From: Rugamonas brunnea
Lineage (GTDB): Bacteria > Pseudomonadota > Gammaproteobacteria > Burkholderiales > Burkholderiaceae_D
DNA: 64,000 nt
Reading direction: 5' to 3'
NCBI RefSeq assembly: GCF_014042345.1
Contig: NZ_JACEZT010000005.1
Span: 62,001-126,000, forward strand
Below, piece by piece: positions 58,599 to 64,000 of this stretch. The notes below the pieces were generated by a model. That model saw only the letters and a program-made list of their open reading frames with translations, made no database searches and was not told where the DNA came from. The translations under genes and the position numbers were made by a program. The number at the start of each line of letters is the position of its first letter. The stretch's first letter is position 1.

Positions 58599-60767
58599 AT
58601 GAACCTGGACCAAGCGCTGCAAACGTTTATCGCGGAAAGCCGCGAACTGCTGGAAGAGATGGAGAACGCGCTGCTCAACGTCGACCTGGCCGGTGACCAG
58701 GGCGAGGCCATCAACGCCATCTTCCGCGCCGCCCACACCATCAAGGGCTCGGCCGGCCTGTTCAGCCTGGACCACATCGTCGCCTTCACCCACGTGGTGG
58801 AAAGCCTGCTCGACGAAGTGCGCGACGGCAGCGTGGTGCTGACCGACGAGATGATCGTGCTGCTGCTGTCATGCTGCGACTTCCTGTCGGGCATGACGGA
58901 GGCGCTGGCGGCCGGCCAGCTGGAAGCGGACCCGGATACGGCGCCCGAGGGCGAGGCGCTGGTGGCCCAGCTCAAGCGCCACATGGACGGCGCCGCCCAT
59001 GGCGACGGCGCGCCGCCATCCGAGGCGCCGTCGGCCCCGCTGGCGACCGTGGAGCCGGCCGTGGAGCGCATCGGGGCGGCCACGGACGCGCGCGACCACT
59101 GGCACATCTCGCTGCGCTTCGGGCGCGAGGTGCTGCGCAACGGCATGGACCCGATCGCCTTCCTGCGCTACCTGGCCAAGCTGGGCACCATCGTCGGCAT
59201 CGCCACCGTGCCCGACGCGCTGCCGGCCAACCCGGACGAGATGGACGCAGAGCTGTGCTACCTGGGCTTCGAGATCGCGTTCGACACCACGGCCGACAAG
59301 GCCGCCATCGAGGGCGTGTTCGAGTTCGTGCAGGACGACTGCGAGATCCGCATCCTGCCGCCGCACAGCAAGGTGTCCGAGTACGTGGACCTGATCCGCG
59401 CGCTGCCCGAGCGCGACGCGCGCCTGGGCGAGATCCTGGTGCGCTGCGGCAGCGTGACGGCCCGCGAGCTCGACAGCGCGCTGAACCAGCAGGCCAGCAG
59501 CGAACCGCAGCAACTGGGCAGCATCCTGGTGGAAGGGGGCAACGTGCCGCCGGTGGTGGTGGAAGCCGCGCTGGCCAAGCAGAAGCAGGTGTCGGAGCAG
59601 AAGGCCCAGGAAAGCCGCTCGATCCGCATCGATTCGGACAAGCTGGACCGCCTGATCGACCTGGTGGGCGAACTGATCATCGCCGGCGCGCGCGCCAACA
59701 TGATCGGCCAGAAGATCCACAACACGGAGCTGCTCGAATGCACGGGCGTGCTGTCGAACCTGGTGGAGGAAGTGCGCGACGCGGCGCTGGAGCTGCGCAT
59801 GGTCAAGATCGGCGCCACCTTCAACCGCTTCCAGCGCGTGGTGCACGACGTGGCGCGCGAGCTGGGCAAGGACATCGGCCTGATCGTCGACGGCGAGGAC
59901 GCGGAACTGGACAAGACCGTGGTCGAGAAGATCGGCGACCCGCTGATGCACCTGGTGCGCAACGCCATGGACCACGGCATCGAGCCGGCCGAGGTGCGGC
60001 TGGCGGCCGGCAAGCCGGCCAAGGGCATGATCAAGCTGAACGCCTTCCACGAGTCGGGCAACATCGTGATCGAAGTGAGCGACGACGGCGGCGGCCTGCG
60101 CAAGGAGAAGATCCTGGCCAAGGCCATCGAGCGCGGCTTGGTCGACCCCGAGCGCAAGCTCAGCGATTCGGAGATCTACAACCTGATCTTCGAGGCCGGT
60201 TTCTCCACGGCCGAGAAGATCACCAACCTGTCGGGCCGCGGGGTGGGCATGGACGTGGTCAAGCGCAACATCTCGGCCCTGCGCGGCAGCGTGGACGTGG
60301 GCAGCGTGGCCGGCCAGGGCACCACCGTCACCGTGCGCCTGCCGCTGACGCTGGCCATCATCGACGGCTTCCTGGTGCAGGTGGGCGGTTCGGTGTTCGT
60401 GATTCCGCTCGACATGATCGAGGAATGCATCGAATACGCGGCCGAGCCGGGCCAGGATTACTGCAACCTGCGGGGCCAGGTGCTGCCCTTCATCCGCCTG
60501 CGCGACCTGTTCCGGCTGCCCGGCGCGGCCACCCGGCGCGAAAGCATCGTCGTGCTCAAGTATGGCAACCAGCGCGCCGGCCTGGTGGTCGACACGCTGC
60601 TGGGCGAGTTCCAGACCGTGATCAAGCCGCTCAGCCCCATGTTCAGCGAAGTCAAGTGCATCAGCGGTTCCACCATCCTGGGCAGCGGCGATGTGGCCCT
60701 GATCCTGGACGTGGCCGCGCTGATGTCCACCGTCACCGGCAAGGGCCTGGCCCAGCTGGCCGCCTAG
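58599..60767 (+). CDS. cheA: Chemotaxis histidine kinase CheA with MshEN-like insert
   Basis: A 722-residue kinase. The HPt domain has phospho-acceptor H46 (AAHTIKGSAG). A P2-like region lies at about 165-255. Residues 275-298 and 305-328 are two 24-residue motifs, RLGEILVRCGSVTARELDSA and on to Q298, then the similar QLGSILVEGGNV unit. They match the tandem RLG...L...L..Q signature of the c-di-GMP-binding MshEN domain. The dimerisation part starts near 342. The ATPase N-box is HLVRNAMDHGIE (451-462) and the G-box is GRGVGMDVV (547-555). A CheW-like domain ends the protein. It follows the STAS gene by 42 bases. Confidence 0.95.
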   Translation: MNLDQALQTFIAESRELLEEMENALLNVDLAGDQGEAINAIFRAAHTIKGSAGLFSLDHIVAFTHVVESLLDEVRDGSVVLTDEMIVLLLSCCDFLSGMTEALAAGQLEADPDTAPEGEALVAQLKRHMDGAAHGDGAPPSEAPSAPLATVEPAVERIGAATDARDHWHISLRFGREVLRNGMDPIAFLRYLAKLGTIVGIATVPDALPANPDEMDAELCYLGFEIAFDTTADKAAIEGVFEFVQDDCEIRILPPHSKVSEYVDLIRALPERDARLGEILVRCGSVTARELDSALNQQASSEPQQLGSILVEGGNVPPVVVEAALAKQKQVSEQKAQESRSIRIDSDKLDRLIDLVGELIIAGARANMIGQKIHNTELLECTGVLSNLVEEVRDAALELRMVKIGATFNRFQRVVHDVARELGKDIGLIVDGEDAELDKTVVEKIGDPLMHLVRNAMDHGIEPAEVRLAAGKPAKGMIKLNAFHESGNIVIEVSDDGGGLRKEKILAKAIERGLVDPERKLSDSEIYNLIFEAGFSTAEKITNLSGRGVGMDVVKRNISALRGSVDVGSVAGQGTTVTVRLPLTLAIIDGFLVQVGGSVFVIPLDMIEECIEYAAEPGQDYCNLRGQVLPFIRLRDLFRLPGAATRRESIVVLKYGNQRAGLVVDTLLGEFQTVIKPLSPMFSEVKCISGSTILGSGDVALILDVAALMSTVTGKGLAQLAA

Positions 60768-60806
60768 GGCGGACCGGCGCGCGCCACCGGCCACAGAGAG
60801 GAAACC

Positions 60807-61364
60807 ATGAACCAAGTCGTCAATAGCGCCCCCGCCGCCGCCGGCCGCGCCGTGGTGGCGCTGCAGCAGGGGGCGGCCCCGCTGCCCAGCCAGTACCTGA
60901 CCTTCATGCTGGGCGAGGAGCAGTTCGCCGTCGGCATCCTGGGTATCAAGGAGATCATCGAATACGGCAGCCTGGCCGGCGTGCCCATGATGCCCGACTG
61001 CGTGCGCGGCGTGATCAACCTGCGCGGCGCCGTGGTGCCCGTGATGGACCTGTCGGCCCGCTTCGGCCGCGCCGCCAGCCCGATCACCAAGCGCAGCTGC
61101 ATCGTCATCGTCGAAGTGCAGGAGGCCGAGGGCGAGGGCCAGCAGGTGCTGGGGATGCTGGTGGACGCCGTCAACGCCGTGGTCGACATCGCGGCGGCCG
61201 ACATCGAACCGGCGCCCGCCTTCGGCACCCGCATCCGGCCCGACTTCATCGCCGGCATCGGCAAGGTCAACGGCAAATTTGTCAGCCTGCTGGCCATCGA
61301 GCGCGTGCTGTCGAGCGGCGAGATCGTGGAACTGGCGCGCCAGAACCTGGCCGGCCGTAACTGA
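60807..61364 (+). CDS. cheW: CheW coupling protein
   Basis: A 185-residue CheW with YLTFMLGEEQFAVGILGIKE, GVINLRGAVVPVMDLSARFG and GMLVDAVNAVVDIAAADIEP. GAGAGGAAACC precedes its ATG. It is the operon's own coupling protein, in addition to the one at 7703-8197. Confidence 0.95.
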   Translation: MNQVVNSAPAAAGRAVVALQQGAAPLPSQYLTFMLGEEQFAVGILGIKEIIEYGSLAGVPMMPDCVRGVINLRGAVVPVMDLSARFGRAASPITKRSCIVIVEVQEAEGEGQQVLGMLVDAVNAVVDIAAADIEPAPAFGTRIRPDFIAGIGKVNGKFVSLLAIERVLSSGEIVELARQNLAGRN

Positions 61365-61386
61365 ACGCCTGATCCGGGACCCGCCC

Positions 61387-62193
61387 ATGTCGCTCATCAC
61401 GATCACCGATCGCGAATTCAGCCAGTTCCAGCGCTTCATCTACGACGCGGCCGGCATCTTCATGGCCAACGGCAAGCAGGCCCTGGTCAGCGGCCGCTTG
61501 GCCAAGCGCCTCGCCCATTACCAGCTGGCCAGCTACAGCGACTACCTGCGCCTGCTCGAAAGCCGGGCCCAGCCTTCAGAGCTGCAGGTGGCCGTCGACC
61601 TGCTGACCACCAACGAGACCTATTTCTTCCGCGAGCCCAAGCACTTCAAGCTGCTGGCCGAGCTGGCGCAGGATGCGCGCGCCAAGGGCCGCGGCCTGCG
61701 CGTGTGGAGCGCGGCCTGCTCCAGCGGCGAGGAGCCGTACAGCATCGCCATGGTGCTGGCCGACGTGCTGGGCGACGGCGCGTGGGAAGTGCTGGGCACT
61801 GACATCAGCACCCGGGTGCTGGAACGGGCCCGTAGCGGCCACTATCCGATGGAGCGGGCCACCCAGCTGCCGCAAAGCTATCTCAAGCGCTTCTGCCTCA
61901 AGGGCCAGCAGCGCGAGGCGGGCACCATGCTGATCGAGCGGGCCTTGCGGGCCCGGGTCCAGTTCCAGCACCTGAACCTGAACGAGCCGTTGCCCAAGCT
62001 GGGCACGTTCGACGTGATCTTCCTGCGCAACGTGATGATCTATTTCAACCTGGAGACCAAGCGCCAGGTGGTGGCGCGCCTGCTCAGCCAGCTCAAGCCC
62101 GGAGGCCACCTGCTGATCGGCCATTCGGAAACCCTGAACGACATCTGCGACACGGTGCAGGCCGTGGCGCCGTCGATCTACCGCAAGGGCTGA
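61387..62193 (+). CDS. cheR: Chemoreceptor glutamate methyltransferase CheR
   Basis: A 268-residue SAM-dependent enzyme. The N-terminal helical domain is followed by LLTTNETYFFREPKHF, the SAM motif VWSAACSSGEEPYSIAM and the FDVIFLRNVMIYF signature. It methylates receptor glutamates. The ATG at 61387 is chosen; a longer frame would overlap cheW. Confidence 0.95.
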   Translation: MSLITITDREFSQFQRFIYDAAGIFMANGKQALVSGRLAKRLAHYQLASYSDYLRLLESRAQPSELQVAVDLLTTNETYFFREPKHFKLLAELAQDARAKGRGLRVWSAACSSGEEPYSIAMVLADVLGDGAWEVLGTDISTRVLERARSGHYPMERATQLPQSYLKRFCLKGQQREAGTMLIERALRARVQFQHLNLNEPLPKLGTFDVIFLRNVMIYFNLETKRQVVARLLSQLKPGGHLLIGHSETLNDICDTVQAVAPSIYRKG

Positions 62194-62195
62194 CC

Positions 62196-62711
62196 ATGCC
62201 GGACCAGAAGTGCATCGACATCTTCCTCATGCCCGGCGACTGCTTCGTCGGCGATGAGCAATACCGGGTGCGCACGCTGGTCGGCTCCTGTGTTTCCGTC
62301 ACGCTGTGGCATCCGCGGCTGCGGGTGGGCGCCATGTCGCACTTCCTGCTGCCGGGCACCAGCCGCAAGCGCGCCAAGCCCGGCGCCGGCGCCGGCACCT
62401 ATGGGGTGGACGCGATGGATTACCTGCTGGCCGAGCTGGCCCGGCGCGGCGTGCCGCTGGCCCAGTGCGAGGGCAAGATCTTCGGCGGCGGCGCCATGTT
62501 CCCGCGCCACGCGCGGGTGCAGGACATCGGCATGCAGAACGGCGATTGCGCCCGCGCGCTGATGCACGAGCACGGCATCCGCATCGTCTCCGAGAGCTTG
62601 TTCGGTGTCGGCCACCGGCAATTGATATTCACCATCCGCACCGGCGAAGTGCTGAGCCGCCAGGTGCCGCCGGAGTTCGCCCTGAACCCGGGCAACAAGG
62701 AGCAGGCATGA
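62196..62711 (+). CDS. cheD: Chemoreceptor glutamine deamidase CheD
   Basis: A 171-residue enzyme with catalytic C32 (GSCVSVTLW) and H49 (MSHFLLP), spaced 17 residues as in known CheD. It lies between cheR and cheB and overlaps cheB by four bases (ATGA). Confidence 0.95.
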   Translation: MPDQKCIDIFLMPGDCFVGDEQYRVRTLVGSCVSVTLWHPRLRVGAMSHFLLPGTSRKRAKPGAGAGTYGVDAMDYLLAELARRGVPLAQCEGKIFGGGAMFPRHARVQDIGMQNGDCARALMHEHGIRIVSESLFGVGHRQLIFTIRTGEVLSRQVPPEFALNPGNKEQA

Positions 62712-63796
62712 AGGCCATCGAAGTGATGATCGTTGACGATTCGGCCGTGGTGCGCCAGGTGCTGAGCGCGCTGCTCAACGCCGCGCCCGGCATCACCGTC
62801 ACCCATGCCGTGGCCAATCCCATCCTGGCCATGGAGCGCATGAAGTCCCAGTGGCCGGACGTGATCGTGCTGGACGTGGAGATGCCGCGCATGGACGGCA
62901 TCACCTTCCTGCGCAAGATCATGGCCGAGCGCCCCACGCCCGTGGTGATCTGCTCCACGCTGACGGAGAAGGGGGCCCAGACCTCGGTCGAGGCGCTGGG
63001 CGCGGGCGCGGTGGCCATCATCACCAAGCCGCGCCTGGACCTCAAGCAATTCCTGCACGACAGCGCCGAGGAGCTGGTGTCGGCCGTGCGGGCCGCGGCC
63101 GGCGCCAACGTGCGCCGCCTGGCCGGGCGCGCGGCCGCGCCGGCCCAGCCCACCGTCAAGCACAACGCCGACGTGATCCTGCCACCGGTCGAGCACGCGC
63201 GCGCCATGGTGCAGACCACGGAGCGGGTGGTGGCCATCGGCACCTCCACCGGCGGCACCCAGGCGCTGGAGGAGGTGTTGACGGCCTTGCCGCGCGTGTG
63301 CCCGGGCATGGTGATCGTGCAGCACATGCCGGAGAAGTTCACGGCCGCCTTCGCCGCGCGGCTCGACAGCGTGTGCCAGATCCGCGTCAAGGAGGCCGCC
63401 AACAACGACCGCGTGCTGCAGGGCCAGGCCCTGATCGCGCCCGGCGGCAAGCACATGCTGCTGCGCCGCACGGGCGCCCAGTACTACGTGGAAGTGGTGG
63501 ACGGCCCGTTGGTGAACCGGCACCGGCCGTCGGTCGATGTGCTGTTCCGCTCGGTGGCGCGCTGCGCCGGCGCCAACGCGCTGGGTGTGATCATGACGGG
63601 CATGGGCGATGACGGCGCGGCCGGCCTGCTGGAGATGCTCAAGGCCGGCGCCCGCACCGTGGCCCAGGACGAGGCCAGCTGCGTGGTGTATGGCATGCCC
63701 AAGGAAGCCGTGAAACGGGGCGGGGTGGAGAAATCCGTACCGCTGAACCAGATCTACCGCGACATCCTGGCCCAGCTGGCCGGGTTCGGCAACTGA
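62708..63796 (+). CDS. cheB: Chemotaxis methylesterase CheB
   Basis: A 362-residue response regulator. The receiver acceptor is D56 ([11 protein letters not shown]). The esterase triad is S180 (GTSTGGT), H206 (VQHMPEKF) and D302 (GMGDDGAAG). It removes methyl groups after CheA phosphorylation. The start overlaps the cheD stop. Confidence 0.96.
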   Translation: MKAIEVMIVDDSAVVRQVLSALLNAAPGITVTHAVANPILAMERMKSQWPDVIVLDVEMPRMDGITFLRKIMAERPTPVVICSTLTEKGAQTSVEALGAGAVAIITKPRLDLKQFLHDSAEELVSAVRAAAGANVRRLAGRAAAPAQPTVKHNADVILPPVEHARAMVQTTERVVAIGTSTGGTQALEEVLTALPRVCPGMVIVQHMPEKFTAAFAARLDSVCQIRVKEAANNDRVLQGQALIAPGGKHMLLRRTGAQYYVEVVDGPLVNRHRPSVDVLFRSVARCAGANALGVIMTGMGDDGAAGLLEMLKAGARTVAQDEASCVVYGMPKEAVKRGGVEKSVPLNQIYRDILAQLAGFGN

Positions 63797-63809
63797 GGCG
63801 GGCACCGTC

Positions 63810-64000
63810 ATGAACGCCACCCCCACCACCACCAGCGCACCCGGCGTGCAGGCCGCCGCGCGCGCGGGCGCGCCCTGGCACGGCCAGCGCGTGATGGTGG
63901 TGGACGACAGTGCCGTGCAGCGCAGCTACCTGGTGGGCCTGCTGCGCGAACTGGGCTGCGGCGTCATCCTGGAGGCGGCCGACGGCAACGAAGCGCTGCG
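63810..64000 (+). CDS. Receiver-domain protein, cut by the window end
   Basis: The frame opens with MNATPTTTSAPGVQAAARAG and then GQRVMVVDDSAVQRSYLVGL, a response-regulator start. It continues past the right edge, so the output domain is unknown. The start is 13 bases after cheB, in the same operon. It would tell what this pathway controls. Confidence 0.85.
   Translation, partial: MNATPTTTSAPGVQAAARAGAPWHGQRVMVVDDSAVQRSYLVGLLRELGCGVILEAADGNEAL

Overview
The window looks like a chromosome segment of a betaproteobacterium of the Oxalobacteraceae (Massilia/Duganella/Janthinobacterium type). The evidence is high G+C coding sequence with strong third-position bias, a tRNA-Tyr/Gly/Thr - tuf - tRNA-Trp - secE - nusG - rplKAJL - rpoBC order, a 1368-residue RpoB, and many c-di-GMP and chemotaxis proteins. 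The family placement comes from protein character and gene order, not from a database search.

Left part (1-8.2 kb): the 3' end of an indolepyruvate ferredoxin oxidoreductase gene, a palindromic REP-like element, a secreted M14 carboxypeptidase, a ParE/RHH toxin-antitoxin pair, a minus-strand folate/tRNA-modification group (pteridine-reductase-like SDR, folB, ttcA), a MidA-type methyltransferase, a membrane-anchored J-domain protein and a CheW. Then (8.5-16.8 kb) comes a signalling block: a receiver/DUF3369/HD-GYP phosphodiesterase, a receiver-TPR protein, an HDOD-GAF protein and a large MASE1/CHASE/PAS/GGDEF/EAL protein.

Core part (16.9-31.1 kb): four tRNA genes and the translation/transcription operon from tuf to rpoC, with recognisable leaders and hairpins. 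Directly after the rpoC terminator, where the rpsL-rpsG-fusA genes are often found, sits a second-type FtsZ with a short tail. Next to it is a winged-helix protein carrying a nucleotidyltransferase fold whose catalytic motif is degraded. This pair is one of the two most interesting loci.

Middle part (33-54.5 kb): a DUF885 hydrolase, an HPP-CBS membrane protein, an Lrp-type regulator divergent from a cysteine desulfurase-rhodanese fusion, a 2909-residue cyclic beta-1,2-glucan synthase-like enzyme, a GDT1/UPF0016 manganese exporter under a yybP-ykoY riboswitch, an M1 aminopeptidase, a serine beta-lactamase-like hydrolase, a diguanylate cyclase and panD.

Right part (54.5-64 kb): a Crp-like regulator, aquaporin Z, and a chemotaxis-type operon (receptor without a sensor domain, cheY, STAS, cheA, cheW, cheR, cheD, cheB, and a cut receiver gene). 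The CheA carries, between its P2-like and dimerisation regions, a tandem 24-residue motif matching the MshEN c-di-GMP-binding signature. This suggests a direct link between c-di-GMP and the kinase; it is an inference from motif matching and the other top finding.
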